Assembly: GCA_050699975.1 (NCBI GenBank)
Contig: JBOHGH010000007.1
Coordinates: 1 to 64,000 of the forward strand
Origin: GCA-003244245 sp050699975
GTDB taxonomy: Bacteria > Actinomycetota > Actinomycetes > Mycobacteriales > Pseudonocardiaceae
Reading direction: 5' to 3'
Length of the DNA: 64,000 bases
A program made the position numbers and the translations under genes. The notes beneath the pieces were generated by a model. It was not told the DNA's origin, did not search any database, and worked only from the letters and a program-made list of their open reading frames with translations. Positions 1 through 10,785 of the stretch are shown in pieces (the stretch's first letter is position 1; the number at the start of each line of letters is the position of its first letter).

Positions 1-303
1 ACGGTGTGGAGCCCAGCCGCGCTGGCGGTGCACACCCTGCGGCGGCGCAGCCTCGAATCGCTCCTGCGCTTTCCCCCTGGCCTTGTCCCGGAGTTCTTCG
101 ACGTGTTCTTCGCACTTCCCGAGCGACACCGCTGGGCTTACCTCACCGGCCGCGAGGACGTCAGTGGCAGCGCCGCTGCGATGGGCGCACTGTTCGCCGC
201 CTCCCCATGGTGGCTACGGAGGCAGTTGGTCGTCGGGGCACTCGATCCGCGCGCCCGGTGCGCCCTCGATGAGGAGGTGAACGTCAGGGATGCGGGACGC
301 TGA
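1..303 (+). CDS. Lycopene cyclase-like protein, C-terminal part
   Basis: The start of this gene lies before the window. The frame is open from base 1 to the stop at 301-303, giving about 100 residues. The visible part has the character of the C-terminal helices of FAD-dependent lycopene cyclases, which close the ends of lycopene in carotenoid synthesis: an FFDVFFALP stretch, then a helix with SPWWLRR near its end. The FAD-binding region that would prove the family is not in the window, so another member of the same flavoprotein superfamily is possible. The 3' end overlaps the YceI gene on the opposite strand by 20 bp, so the two genes are convergent. Confidence 0.5.
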   Translation, partial: TVWSPAALAVHTLRRRSLESLLRFPPGLVPEFFDVFFALPERHRWAYLTGREDVSGSAAAMGALFAASPWWLRRQLVVGALDPRARCALDEEVNVRDAGR

Positions 304-775
304 TGTCTACCTCTACCTCGGGTTTGACCTTGAGCGCGCCGAGCATGGCGGAGAACGGTTTGATACCGAACTTGCGCTGGTCCAGGACGATCTTGGCGTT
401 CCAGCCCTTGCCGTCGTCGCGAGCCTCGACAGAGATCGGAGCCGTCACGCCGTGCAGTGTCAGATCCCCCTCGATTCGGGCCCGGTCACCGTCGCGCACC
501 ACTGACACCGAGCGAAACTCGATCTTCGGATACTTCCGGGTCTCGAGCGTCTTCTCGGTGTTGCGCTCGATGTCCTTACGGTCGGACGGCGAGACCGCGT
601 CGGTCGTCACGCGCAGCGAGCTCGCGTCGAAGTCGGCTGTGATCGTGTCGTCGTCCCCCACTTCCAGGGACAAGCTCGTCACCTGGAAGGTGACGTCGTG
701 GCCGAAGGTGGTCAGCAGTCCTTCCCGAAAGACGGAGACCCGGCAGTCCACCGCAGCAGCATCGAAAGTTGGCAC
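284..775 (-). CDS. YceI family protein
   Basis: The product has 163 residues and no signal peptide, the usual size for cytoplasmic YceI-domain proteins of actinobacteria. YceI proteins form a lipocalin-like barrel that binds long isoprenoid lipids. The alternating beta pattern is visible throughout, including a TTFGHDVTF region near residues 22-30, an RKYPKIEF strand near the middle and a GDLTLHGVT strand that is very typical of the family. The neighbouring lycopene-cyclase-like gene fits an isoprenoid link, but that is inference. The gene ends inside the 3' end of that convergent neighbour. Confidence 0.85.
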   Translation of the reverse strand: MPTFDAAAVDCRVSVFREGLLTTFGHDVTFQVTSLSLEVGDDDTITADFDASSLRVTTDAVSPSDRKDIERNTEKTLETRKYPKIEFRSVSVVRDGDRARIEGDLTLHGVTAPISVEARDDGKGWNAKIVLDQRKFGIKPFSAMLGALKVKPEVEVDISVPHP

Positions 776-831
776 CCAGTGAGCCTAGCTTGGCGCAATC
801 ACTGGCGGTAGCTTTACACGACGCAACGCGG

Positions 832-2208
832 TCACCCGCTCGGTAGATCCAGAGCAGCCGCCGCAGGCCGGATCGCCTCGGCGAGCCGTTGCACGTCCGG
901 CAGGCCCTCCTGGTCGGCGAGCAGACCGACATATGCGCTGTCCCGATACCAGGACAGCCCCACGACGAGAGCCTGGCCGGCCGCCAGCGGCGCCAGCGGA
1001 TAAACCTCCTCAAGCTCCGCGCCGTCCAGCGTGAACCGGATCCCCGGCAACGGGATGCTAGTCACCATGAGGTCGAACAGAAGCGAGGCGCCCTGACCGG
1101 CCGCTGGGGCCGCCACCCGGTGCACTGCAGGTGGCAACCGGTCGGCGAGCAGCGGTATCGCGCCGGCGCCGTGGCTGGTCCCGTCAGCCTTGCTCTGCTC
1201 CATCGCCCCACGGATCTTGAGCAGCCGCTTGCCGGGATCGGGCTCGCCGACCGGCAGATCGCAGAGGTAGCCGGACAGCCGATTGCCCCCGACGCGGTCG
1301 CCCGGCCTGGCCCGCCGGCTGATCGGGATGAACGCCCGCAGGATCAACCCCTCGACCGGGTCGCCGCGGGCGACGAGCCATCCCCGCAACGCCCCGGCGA
1401 CCACCGAGAGCAGGATGTCGTTCACCGTGCCGCCGTAGCGCGCCCGGACCCGGTGTATCTGCCGGAGATCGAGCCGGGCCGTCGCCAGCGCCCGCCGGCC
1501 CGAGGACAAGGTCACCAGCGGAGAGCCCGGTGCCGGCAATCGGACGCGACGAAGCACCGAAGTGACGATGCAGGTGGCCTCCGTCAGCTGCCCCACCGCG
1601 TCCTTGACGGCGGCGTGCATGCCGCCGGGTGCCTGCCACAGCAGTGACCGCATGCTCGGCTGCGTCGAGGACGGGGTAGAGCGCGGCGAGCCGCCGTCGA
1701 CGGCGACGCGACTCGGGGTGCCACCACCCGGTGATCTGATCCCATCCATTACCCGGAACCCGATATCCAGCGCGCTGCGCCCGTCGCCGAATGCATGATG
1801 CATCTTGACCAGCACCGCGAAGCGGCCCCCGCCGACGCCCGATATCACGTGGAACTCCCACAGCGGGCGGGTTCGCGGCAGCGGTAGGACCAGCAGCTCG
1901 GCGGCCAACGCCGCCGCCTTGTCGCGGCTGCCGTGACAGTTCAGGTGATGCAGGTGAATGTGGTCCTCGGCGTGGAATCCGCAATCCTCGGTCCACGTCG
2001 CGGCGGCCAGCGCAAACCTGGCCGGTAGCACCCGCTGACGTAGCTGTGGGACACGCTTGGCCCGGTCGGCCAGCAGGCAGATCACCCGCTCGGGATCCCC
2101 GGGTTGGACCGCCCGGAAGATCGCCAAGCCGCCGAGGTGCATCGGTGATACTTCGCGATCCAGACTGAGAAAGGCGGTGTCGAGCCCGCTGAGCCGCCAT
2201 GCTGCCAT
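832..2208 (-). CDS. WS/DGAT wax ester synthase / diacylglycerol acyltransferase
   Basis: This enzyme joins an acyl-CoA to a fatty alcohol or diacylglycerol to make wax esters or triacylglycerol storage lipid. The product has 458 residues from the chosen ATG at 2208; the open frame extends further upstream, but only from here does the family start (MAAWRLSGLD, then SPMHLGG) appear. The catalytic HHxxxDG motif is present as HHAFGDG at residues 137-143. The condensation-domain fold continues to a C-terminal region of about 190 residues, as is usual. The gene is divergent from the NYN nuclease, and the 91-bp gap at 2209-2299 must hold both promoters. Confidence 0.92.
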   Translation of the reverse strand: MAAWRLSGLDTAFLSLDREVSPMHLGGLAIFRAVQPGDPERVICLLADRAKRVPQLRQRVLPARFALAAATWTEDCGFHAEDHIHLHHLNCHGSRDKAAALAAELLVLPLPRTRPLWEFHVISGVGGGRFAVLVKMHHAFGDGRSALDIGFRVMDGIRSPGGGTPSRVAVDGGSPRSTPSSTQPSMRSLLWQAPGGMHAAVKDAVGQLTEATCIVTSVLRRVRLPAPGSPLVTLSSGRRALATARLDLRQIHRVRARYGGTVNDILLSVVAGALRGWLVARGDPVEGLILRAFIPISRRARPGDRVGGNRLSGYLCDLPVGEPDPGKRLLKIRGAMEQSKADGTSHGAGAIPLLADRLPPAVHRVAAPAAGQGASLLFDLMVTSIPLPGIRFTLDGAELEEVYPLAPLAAGQALVVGLSWYRDSAYVGLLADQEGLPDVQRLAEAIRPAAAALDLPSG

Positions 2209-2299
2209 GGTGAAAACCCCCGTGATCGCGCATTTGGCGTGTCTCATCGAAAGCCTTGCATATCGGTTTAAGCAGTGACGGCGATCCGGCACCAGGTGC

Positions 2300-2731
2300 A
2301 TGATCACATCCGTGCAGGTGTTGGTCGACGCGGACAATCTTGATGTGCCCAGGCTGCGGCTGCTCGTCGCGGCGCTGGAGGCCGCATCAGAGACGTGGCC
2401 ATCCGCCGACATCGTGGTGGCCGGTGCGCCCACAGCGCTGGATGCGCTCGACTGGCCGTCGGAGGCCCAGGTGTTGCCGGCGAGCGGCTGGCAGGGTGCG
2501 GACCTGCTGCTGGCCCGCGCCTACCGGGCCGATGACCGGCCGCTGCTGCTGGCCACGGGGGACGGGGACTTCGCGCAGCTGGCGCGCCGCCACCCCGGCC
2601 CGGTGCTGCTGGTCAGCGGGACGTCAAGCCGCTCCCGGGCGTTCACCGGACGCCGGATCGTCAGCACCGATCCGGCGTCCGACGGCGGCTCGCAGCTGCG
2701 GTCCTGGTTGGGGCAATGCACCGCGCTGTGA
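2300..2731 (+). CDS. NYN/PIN-like nuclease domain protein
   Basis: This small protein of 143 residues looks like a single NYN domain, a PIN-like fold that cuts RNA with metal-bound acidic residues. The acidic motifs are visible: VDADN close to the N-terminus and ATGDGDF near residue 95, the usual places for the first and the later conserved aspartates. No other domain is present. It lies 12 bp before the HIT gene and probably shares its transcript. The RNA target cannot be told from sequence. Confidence 0.75.
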   Translation: MITSVQVLVDADNLDVPRLRLLVAALEAASETWPSADIVVAGAPTALDALDWPSEAQVLPASGWQGADLLLARAYRADDRPLLLATGDGDFAQLARRHPGPVLLVSGTSSRSRAFTGRRIVSTDPASDGGSQLRSWLGQCTAL

Positions 2732-2743
2732 GAGATTTGCGCC

Positions 2744-3168
2744 GTGCCTACCCTGTTCAGCCGCATCATCCACGGCGAAATCCCGGGTCGTTTCGTCTGG
2801 AGCGACGAACGCTGCGTCGCCTTTCTCACCATCGCTCCGCTGCGGCCCGGCCACGCTCTGGTCGTCCCCCGCGCCGAGGTCAACGAGTGGACCGACGCGG
2901 ACGACGACCTGGTCGCGCAGCTCATGGTGGTGGCCAAGCAGATCGGCGCGGCGCAGAAGATAGCCTTCGACGCGCCGCGGGCCGGACTCATGATCGCCGG
3001 GTTCGAGGTGCCACACCTACACCTGCACGTGTTCCCCTCCTGGGGCATCGACGACTTCGACTTCGGCAACGCCGACCATGATCCGGACCCGGCCGGACTC
3101 GACGCCGCCGCGGACGCCTTGCGCTCGGCGCTCCGAGCGGCAGGGCACAGCCGGCGGGTGCCCAGCAG

Positions 3169-3172
<4 letters not shown>
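2744..3172 (+). CDS. HIT family hydrolase
   Basis: Histidine-triad proteins hydrolyse nucleotide phosphoramidates and related dinucleotides. The protein has 142 residues and starts at GTG. The signature H-x-H-x-H is present as HLHLHVFP near residue 90, preceded by the family's RPGHALVVPR strand near residue 45. Its last bases overlap the end of copA on the opposite strand by 4 bp, so these two genes are convergent. Confidence 0.93.
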
Positions 3173-5502
<2,330 letters not shown>

Positions 5503-5503
5503 G

Positions 5504-6367
5504 TCACCTCGCCAGCGCGGTGAACTCTGCGGTCCGCACCCGGCCACGGTGCTGGAACTCCACGAACATCCGGTAGTACCCGGCGGTCGGTGCCTCGACC
5601 TCGAAGCCGATCGTGGTGTCCCGGCGAGGGCCTTCGATGGGACGCACTTGCAGGTAGGCCAGGTCGCCTTCACGCAGGATCACCAAACGCCCAGCATTCC
5701 CGAGGTAGGTATCGAGGTCTGTGACCGGCACGTCGTCGCGAATCACGTGCATCGACAACTGCGACACTGAGCCGGCGATCAGGTCTCCGGTCCCGACCAC
5801 GGTGTAACCGTCGACGTCGGCGGTCGATGAGATCTTCGGGATCGGTCCCGGCTCGGCCAGACCCGGTACGTCGAGATCCACCCCGAGGATCACCGGTGTT
5901 GTGGCGGACTCTGGCAGGAACTCGGCGAAGGCGCGGTGGCTGCCCGGCCGGTCGAGCTCAAGCGGCACGCTCCAGGTGCCGTCGCGAGACATCGTGGGGT
6001 GCAGGCGCTGGTAGCCGCTCATGTCCCGGCGCACGACGACGAGATTCATCCGGTGAGGGCTGCGCGCGAAGTCGGTAACCGGCTTGCCGTCGACGGTGAA
6101 CACAGTGAAGAGAAAATCGGTGGTCTCGCCGGCAGTGAACCGTGTGGTCCTTGGACGCAGCAGGTAGCCCTGGTCGGCGACGGCCAGGCCACCGGGCCCC
6201 ATGCCGCGCTCGCTGTCGCCACCGCTGGGTGATCCGCTCTGGGGCCCAGTCTGGCGGTTCGGTGCTGGTGCGGCGGCATCGACGATCGCCTCTCCGAGGT
6301 TGATCGCGACGCCGAAGATTGCGACTAAGCCGGCGAGCATCGCCAGCAGCGTCACTGGGGTTCGCAT
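5504..6367 (-). CDS. Secreted/membrane-anchored copper-operon protein (YtkA/FixH-like)
   Basis: The product has 287 residues. An uncleaved signal or membrane anchor fills residues 5-25, followed by a Ser/Gly/Pro-rich spacer and two beta-rich domains. I see no cysteine metal motif. The general type (TVDGKPVTDF, then H-rich strands, then a second similar domain) resembles the YtkA/FixH-like extracytoplasmic proteins often found beside copper ATPases. It lies between copZ and copA in the operon, so a role in periplasmic copper handling is likely but inferred. The operon distance to copA is one base. Confidence 0.7.
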   Translation of the reverse strand: MRTPVTLLAMLAGLVAIFGVAINLGEAIVDAAAPAPNRQTGPQSGSPSGGDSERGMGPGGLAVADQGYLLRPRTTRFTAGETTDFLFTVFTVDGKPVTDFARSPHRMNLVVVRRDMSGYQRLHPTMSRDGTWSVPLELDRPGSHRAFAEFLPESATTPVILGVDLDVPGLAEPGPIPKISSTADVDGYTVVGTGDLIAGSVSQLSMHVIRDDVPVTDLDTYLGNAGRLVILREGDLAYLQVRPIEGPRRDTTIGFEVEAPTAGYYRMFVEFQHRGRVRTAEFTALAR

Positions 6368-6397
6368 CTGCTCAGTCCGAGACCTCCCCGTGAATGC

Positions 6398-6616
6398 TCA
6401 GCGTGAAATCTCGTAGCCGGCTTCATTGACCGCAGCGTGCACGGCGGCGTCAGCCAAGGCAACGTCGCTGGTAACGCTTAACCTACCGGTTGCCAAGTCG
6501 ACCTGAACATCACTGACACCCTCGATGGCGCCGACCTCCTCGGCCACCGCGGAAACACAGTGCTGGCACACCATCCCAGTGACGAAGTACTCACTGACCG
6601 TGGCCGTGTCCCCCAT
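6398..6616 (-). CDS. copZ: CopZ-like copper chaperone
   Basis: This is a single heavy-metal-associated domain of 72 residues. The copper-binding motif is MVCQHC with cysteines at positions 17 and 20. Such chaperones carry Cu(+) to the CopA pump and to the CsoR repressor. It lies between csoR and the secreted protein gene on the same strand with short gaps of about 30-40 bp, so it is co-transcribed. Confidence 0.92.
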   Translation of the reverse strand: MGDTATVSEYFVTGMVCQHCVSAVAEEVGAIEGVSDVQVDLATGRLSVTSDVALADAAVHAAVNEAGYEISR

Positions 6617-6658
6617 GTCGTGACCTCCTCGAGTTCGTTGCGGTGTCCGCGTGGTGCG

Positions 6659-6937
6659 TCAGGAACGAACCAGCCGGGCGATGGCGTCGGCTGCTTCCTT
6701 GACCTTGACGCTGGCCTCGGTTTCATCGGCCGCGGCGTCGACCACGCAGGTGGCCATATGCTCTTCGAGCAAGACCAGCGCAAATGATTGCAGTGCCTTC
6801 GTGGCGGCCGAGACCTGGGTCAGGACATCGATACAGTACTGGTCCTGTTCAACCATGCGTTGCAGGCCACGGATCTGCCCCTCGATCCGGCGCAGCCGTT
6901 TGAGGTAGGCGTCCCGGTCTTTGGTGTAGCTTGCCAT
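6659..6937 (-). CDS. csoR: Copper-sensing repressor CsoR
   Basis: CsoR is an all-helical repressor that leaves DNA when it binds Cu(+). The protein has 92 residues. The copper ligands are present in the classical pattern: Cys35 (QYC), His60 and Cys64 (EEHMATC), which separates copper sensors from the formaldehyde-sensing FrmR relatives. It is the first gene of the copper operon. Two matching palindromes lie 28-68 bp upstream of its start and are the expected operators, so the operon should be self-repressed. Confidence 0.93.
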   Translation of the reverse strand: MASYTKDRDAYLKRLRRIEGQIRGLQRMVEQDQYCIDVLTQVSAATKALQSFALVLLEEHMATCVVDAAADETEASVKVKEAADAIARLVRS

Positions 6938-6964
6938 TCGCTGCCCTCTCGTGACGCCTCCGAA

Positions 6965-7005
6965 ATACCTCTACTGGGTATCAAATATACCCCCTTCTGG
7001 TATAT
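6965..7005 (-). promoter_or_regulatory. Twin CsoR-type operator palindromes
   Basis: Two copies of ATACC-N7-GGTAT lie at 6965-6981 and 6987-7003, 22 bp apart, about two helical turns. The second copy extends to a perfect 7-bp-arm repeat, ATATACC-N7-GGTATAT, at 6985-7005, and its spacer is C-rich as in known CsoR sites. The position just before csoR makes an operator role very likely. The sequence is also the last part of the upstream luciferase-like gene. Confidence 0.75.
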
Positions 7006-7996
7006 CATTGCCAACACCCGCCACCCCGGTGCGCAGCCTGGGCAGCACCTCGGTCCCGAGCCGGACGATGTTCTCCCGGGTGCGTGCCGCGTCACCTGTG
7101 GTCTCGACCAGCAGCAGGTGGTGGCGCACCCCGGTGCGCCGCGCGGAGCGGGCAAGCACCTGCACGCAGTCCTCGGGGCTGCCGATCGGGTGCAGGCGGC
7201 ACAGCAGTTCGGTGTACGCGTGCGGGTCGCGCGGGGTATGCGGCGCACCGTCGGCGCGCCGGTAGCCAGCCACCCCGGGACCCAGCCAGCGGGGTAGCGC
7301 CGCGCGCACTTCGGCGAGCGCCTCGGTGCGGGTGTCTGCGACATGGGCCACCCCGGCGGCCAGGTGACCGGGATCCAGCCCACCGGTCAGCGCTGAATAG
7401 CGTGCCGTGAACGCGGCCTTCTCCTCGTCGTCGGCGTGCATGCCCAGCAGCATCGGAAGGTGGCGTGCGGCCGCCACCTCAAGTCCGCTCTGCGAGGTCA
7501 CCGCGGTGACCACCGGCGGGTAGGGGCGGGTCCGGGGTGCCGGCACCAGTGGCAGGGTGCCTGCCACGCACCCGGTACCCAGTGTCTCGAGCAGGACGTC
7601 CAGCGCGGCCGGGTAGCCATGTTCCCAGCGGCTGAGCCCGGTACCGAACACGTCGAGGTCGACCCACGGTCCGCCGCGGCCCACACCCAGCCGGAACCGA
7701 CCGCCGGACAGCTGGTCAAGCAGCGCGGTCTGCTCAGCAAGAGCCACGGGATGCGTCGTGGACAGCACACTCACCGCAGTACCCACTGCGACTCGCCGGG
7801 TCGCTGCGAGCAAGTAGCCGGCGAGCGTCACCGCCGAAGGGCACACCCCGTAGGAGATGAAGTGGTGCTCGGCAACCCACACCTCGTCGAACCCGGCCTC
7901 GTCGGCGGCCACCGCAGCGGCCACGGTGCCGTCGAGCACCGTGGCGTAATCCTGGCCGGGATACTGCGGGGCCAGCAGGAACGCCCCGAACGTCAC
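6971..7996 (-). CDS. LLM-class (luciferase-like) oxidoreductase, probably F420-dependent
   Basis: The protein has about 341 residues and the bacterial-luciferase TIM-barrel pattern: VWVAEHHF near residue 40, then AVGTAVSVLSTTHPV and GRFRLGVGRGG. Actinobacterial members mostly use reduced F420 or FMN to oxidise or reduce small organic molecules; the substrate cannot be told. I chose GTG at 7996, since it lies after a GGAGGGA ribosome-binding site and just before the conserved TFGAFLLAPQY start; the spacing is a little long. The last dozen codons run through the CsoR operators, so copper repression and translation of this tail share the same DNA. Confidence 0.82.
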   Translation of the reverse strand: MTFGAFLLAPQYPGQDYATVLDGTVAAAVAADEAGFDEVWVAEHHFISYGVCPSAVTLAGYLLAATRRVAVGTAVSVLSTTHPVALAEQTALLDQLSGGRFRLGVGRGGPWVDLDVFGTGLSRWEHGYPAALDVLLETLGTGCVAGTLPLVPAPRTRPYPPVVTAVTSQSGLEVAAARHLPMLLGMHADDEEKAAFTARYSALTGGLDPGHLAAGVAHVADTRTEALAEVRAALPRWLGPGVAGYRRADGAPHTPRDPHAYTELLCRLHPIGSPEDCVQVLARSARRTGVRHHLLLVETTGDAARTRENIVRLGTEVLPRLRTGVAGVGNDIPEGGIFDTQ

Positions 7997-8046
7997 CGCT
8001 AACCCACATCTCCCTCCAGGCCAACCGCCCAGTACCGCGCCAGGAG

Positions 8047-9063
8047 TTACTCCGGGACGAGTACCACCCATACCGGACCGGGAGCAAAGGTCAGCGGCGA
8101 TCCATCCGGGAGGGTGAACGTGGTGATCGCCTCGGGGGCCGGGCGCGACCAGCTCCCGTCGAACGCAAGGCCGTCCCGGAGCACAATCGCGCTACCGGCG
8201 CCCACGGTCGCAGCAAACGGCGAAGGCGTCCCGGAGGTGTCCCGGATCGGGGTGTCGCGCACAGCCACTCGCTGCAGCACCACGGTGGCCGCACCGGGCC
8301 GCGGGCCAGAGGCCGAGGTGAGCGGCGCACCGTCCATCGATATCACCCACCTCGCCTCGGCAGGCACCCATTGCACCCCGATGCCGGTAGCTCGGTACCG
8401 GACGTTGGTTCCCGGCACGGGACGGCCGCCGGGCGGGGTAGGCCCGAAGCGGAACCCGATGTCCCGCGGCGGCGCGCCTCCCCGGCGCAGCAGGTTGGTG
8501 TCGCCGTAGAGATTGTGCGGCATCCGCCGTTTCCGGTCCCGGCGGTAGCTGCCCGGCTGCTCTTCTTCCGAGACGTTGAGCACCGGCGCGCGTGCCACGA
8601 GCGCGTTGACTGCGGCGGCAGCGCCAGAGTAGGCCAAAGCGGGGCGGCCGAAATTGGCCAGCAGTTGCAGGTCGGTCAGCCGGGTGCTGCGTACCGGCCC
8701 CGCTACCGGCGGGAAGCGGGATTGATACACCGCGAGCAGCCGGCTGATGCCGCCCTCCACCGGCTCGACATAGACCAGGTCGGCAAGTTCGAGCCCGGTT
8801 TGCGGGCGGGCCGGCGGGGCGTTGTCGATCTTGACTCCGAGCACAGGTGCGCCGAGGTCGGTGGCCAGGCCAGTGAACGGCGACACCGGCGGCGGTCCGG
8901 GTAACGGGCTAGCTGGCGCACTGCTCGGAATCGGCGAGTCAGGAGCGGGGGACGGCGGCAGCCCGGACCCCGAGCAGGACAGCAGCCCGGCGGAAAACAG
9001 GGCGACCAGCAGGACCATAGCCAGCGCGCGCAGAACGTGCAGCACGTGCCCCCGCCGGCTCAT
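8047..9063 (-). CDS. DUF3048 (YerB-like) lipoprotein
   Basis: The product has 338 residues. A lipoprotein signal runs to the lipobox LLSC with the acylated cysteine at residue 30. A Pro/Ser-rich spacer follows, and then the DUF3048 domain with its recognisable PVEGGISRLLAVYQS and GPVRSTR blocks. The biochemical function of this family is unknown; it is extracytoplasmic and anchored in the membrane. The start at 9063 (MSRRGH) gives a normal signal peptide. The luciferase-like gene starts about 50 bp downstream, possibly on the same transcript. Confidence 0.85.
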   Translation of the reverse strand: MSRRGHVLHVLRALAMVLLVALFSAGLLSCSGSGLPPSPAPDSPIPSSAPASPLPGPPPVSPFTGLATDLGAPVLGVKIDNAPPARPQTGLELADLVYVEPVEGGISRLLAVYQSRFPPVAGPVRSTRLTDLQLLANFGRPALAYSGAAAAVNALVARAPVLNVSEEEQPGSYRRDRKRRMPHNLYGDTNLLRRGGAPPRDIGFRFGPTPPGGRPVPGTNVRYRATGIGVQWVPAEARWVISMDGAPLTSASGPRPGAATVVLQRVAVRDTPIRDTSGTPSPFAATVGAGSAIVLRDGLAFDGSWSRPAPEAITTFTLPDGSPLTFAPGPVWVVLVPE

Positions 9064-9111
9064 GGCCACCGCCCCCCTCGCCAGCGCATCGTGCACGCTG
9101 AGTAACGCACT

Positions 9112-9255
9112 TCATACCAGCCGTAATCGGCGCAGGTGAAGCCCTCGCGCACCGTTCATCGGCTGCAGGCTGTAGAACTCGTGATCCGCTGGGGGGAGTA
9201 CGACCCAGTCGTTGTCCGGGCCGATCATGAGGACGTTCATCGGCACAGCTTTCAT
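9112..9255 (-). CDS. Small protein of unknown function
   Basis: This is a 47-residue open frame from ATG at 9255, with an aliphatic start (VLMIGPDNDWVVLPP) and a basic end (LHLRRLRLV). I do not recognise it. Its composition is coding-like and does not look like the shadow of another gene, because no gene is annotated on the other strand here. No clear ribosome-binding site is seen. It lies between the DUF3048 gene and the divergent diguanylate cyclase. Confidence 0.35.
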   Translation of the reverse strand: MKAVPMNVLMIGPDNDWVVLPPADHEFYSLQPMNGARGLHLRRLRLV

Positions 9256-9324
9256 GGACGCACAGTAGATTACTGAAGGTGATGGCGACTCCCCTGAATG
9301 TGGCACTCCGCTCGGAGGATGACA

Positions 9325-10680
9325 ATGAGTCGCGTGCCGATTACGCTGGGGGAGATTGCTCAACGTCACCACCGGGGGCACCTAGTGAGCGTGAGCCACG
9401 GGCTTGATCGCGTCGAACCCCGGCGCGGCCTGGCGGCTCTGCACCCACGAGGGTGGAAGCTCTGGGGCGAACGGAGAGTCGTCCTCGGCTACGTCCTCAC
9501 CGTCGACATCGTGGCGGTCGCGCTGATCGTCGGGGCGATCGCGGCGATACCGGTTCGCCCCGCGGATCTGTTCCGGTTCGGCCTGCTGGTCGCGGGGGCG
9601 GTCGTCCACCAAGAGGCGGTTCGCCAGATCGAGTTACTGCGGGAGCGGGCGGTCGGCAGTGGCCTGCTTCCGAACCTGAGGTCAGTATGGATCTTCGCGG
9701 CGGTGCTGTCGGTCCCGCTACCGTTGGTCTTCGCCGTGGTCGTGGTCGTCTACCTGCATGCCTGGTGGCGGATCAGACCTGGCCGCCTGTACCGCGCGCT
9801 GTTCTCCGGCGCAACGATGGTGCTGGCGCCCGCTGCTGCTGTCACGGTCCTGCACCTGGTGGGGCCCAACAGTTACCCGATCATCCCGCACGGCCTGCCG
9901 GGGCTTGTCGCCCTGATCGGCGCCGGAGCGGCATACTGGCTGGTCAATTTCGGGCTGGTGGCCGGTGCCGTGATGATGTCCGACCCGCTGCAGCCGGCCC
10001 GTCAGGCATTGGGCAACCCGAGCGATCAGGTCGTTGTCGCGGCCTCGCTCGGGCTGGGCGTCGCGCTCGCCGCGATGCTGGCCTGGCAGCCGTGGCTGAT
10101 CGCTGTCCTCATGCTTACCGTGATCGCGCTGCACCGCGCATTGCTGCTGCCGCATTTCCAGCAGGCCGCCCGCACCGACAGCAAGACCGGTCTGCTCACT
10201 GTGGGTTTCTGGAATGAGGTCGCCGGCCGGGAAATCGAACGGGCCCGCCGGCTCGGCGAGCCGCTCGGAGTGCTGATGCTCGATCTGGACCATTTCAAGT
10301 CGTTCAACGACCGGATGGGGCATCTCGTCGGCGATCAGGTGCTGCGCGCCGTTGCCGACGAGCTCCGCTCCCAGACCCGACCCTACGACCTGGTCGGGCG
10401 GTTCGGCGGCGAGGAGTTCGTGATCCTGCTGCCTGGAGTGGGAACCACCCAGATCGAGCACGTCGCAGACCGGATCCGGTTGCGCATCAGCCGGCTGTGC
10501 GTCCTGGTCCACGGCCCACACGACCGGCCGGTCACGGTGGACGGTATCTCGGTGTCGATCGGGGCGGCGGTGTGTCCCGACGACGGCAGCGAGCTGGACC
10601 GCCTCCTGCTGGCCGCCGACGGCGCCCTGCTGGCCGCCAAAGCGGCCGGCCGCGACCGCGTCCGCCTTGCCACCCGCTGA
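9325..10680 (+). CDS. Membrane-bound diguanylate cyclase (GGDEF)
   Basis: The protein makes the second messenger cyclic di-GMP from two GTP. It has 451 residues. Roughly the first 270 hold several hydrophobic segments, so the sensor part is in the membrane. The C-terminal GGDEF domain has the active-site motif GGEEF in RFGGEEF, and the metal-binding LDLDHFKSFND segment is intact, so catalysis is expected. No RxxD inhibitory site is obvious just before GGEEF. The start at ATG 9325 is chosen because GGAGG at 9314-9318 stands six bases before it; an upstream ATG overlaps that site. Confidence 0.9.
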   Translation: MSRVPITLGEIAQRHHRGHLVSVSHGLDRVEPRRGLAALHPRGWKLWGERRVVLGYVLTVDIVAVALIVGAIAAIPVRPADLFRFGLLVAGAVVHQEAVRQIELLRERAVGSGLLPNLRSVWIFAAVLSVPLPLVFAVVVVVYLHAWWRIRPGRLYRALFSGATMVLAPAAAVTVLHLVGPNSYPIIPHGLPGLVALIGAGAAYWLVNFGLVAGAVMMSDPLQPARQALGNPSDQVVVAASLGLGVALAAMLAWQPWLIAVLMLTVIALHRALLLPHFQQAARTDSKTGLLTVGFWNEVAGREIERARRLGEPLGVLMLDLDHFKSFNDRMGHLVGDQVLRAVADELRSQTRPYDLVGRFGGEEFVILLPGVGTTQIEHVADRIRLRISRLCVLVHGPHDRPVTVDGISVSIGAAVCPDDGSELDRLLLAADGALLAAKAAGRDRVRLATR

Positions 10681-10712
10681 CCTTGTCCCCGGCTCAAGCG
10701 CCCGCTCAGCGC

Positions 10713-10770
10713 GTTCTGGATGCAGACTGCTGTTGATAGGGGGGAGACGACAGCAGTCTGCATCCAGAAC
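10713..10770. promoter_or_regulatory. Perfect 21-bp inverted repeat before fbiC
   Basis: Bases 10713-10733 are the exact reverse complement of 10750-10770, with a 16-nt loop that contains a run of six G. The hairpin ends 15 bases before the fbiC start codon and begins 33 bases after the stop of the diguanylate cyclase gene. It could end the upstream transcript or control translation of fbiC, since the loop G run resembles a ribosome-binding site. No T-run follows the stem. Confidence 0.8.
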
Positions 10771-10785
10771 ACGGAAAGGGGAGGT

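Noticed and set aside
10720..10785. Earlier in-frame ATG for fbiC
   Set aside because: It lies inside the perfect hairpin and has no ribosome-binding site, whereas ATG 10786 follows GGGGAGGT.
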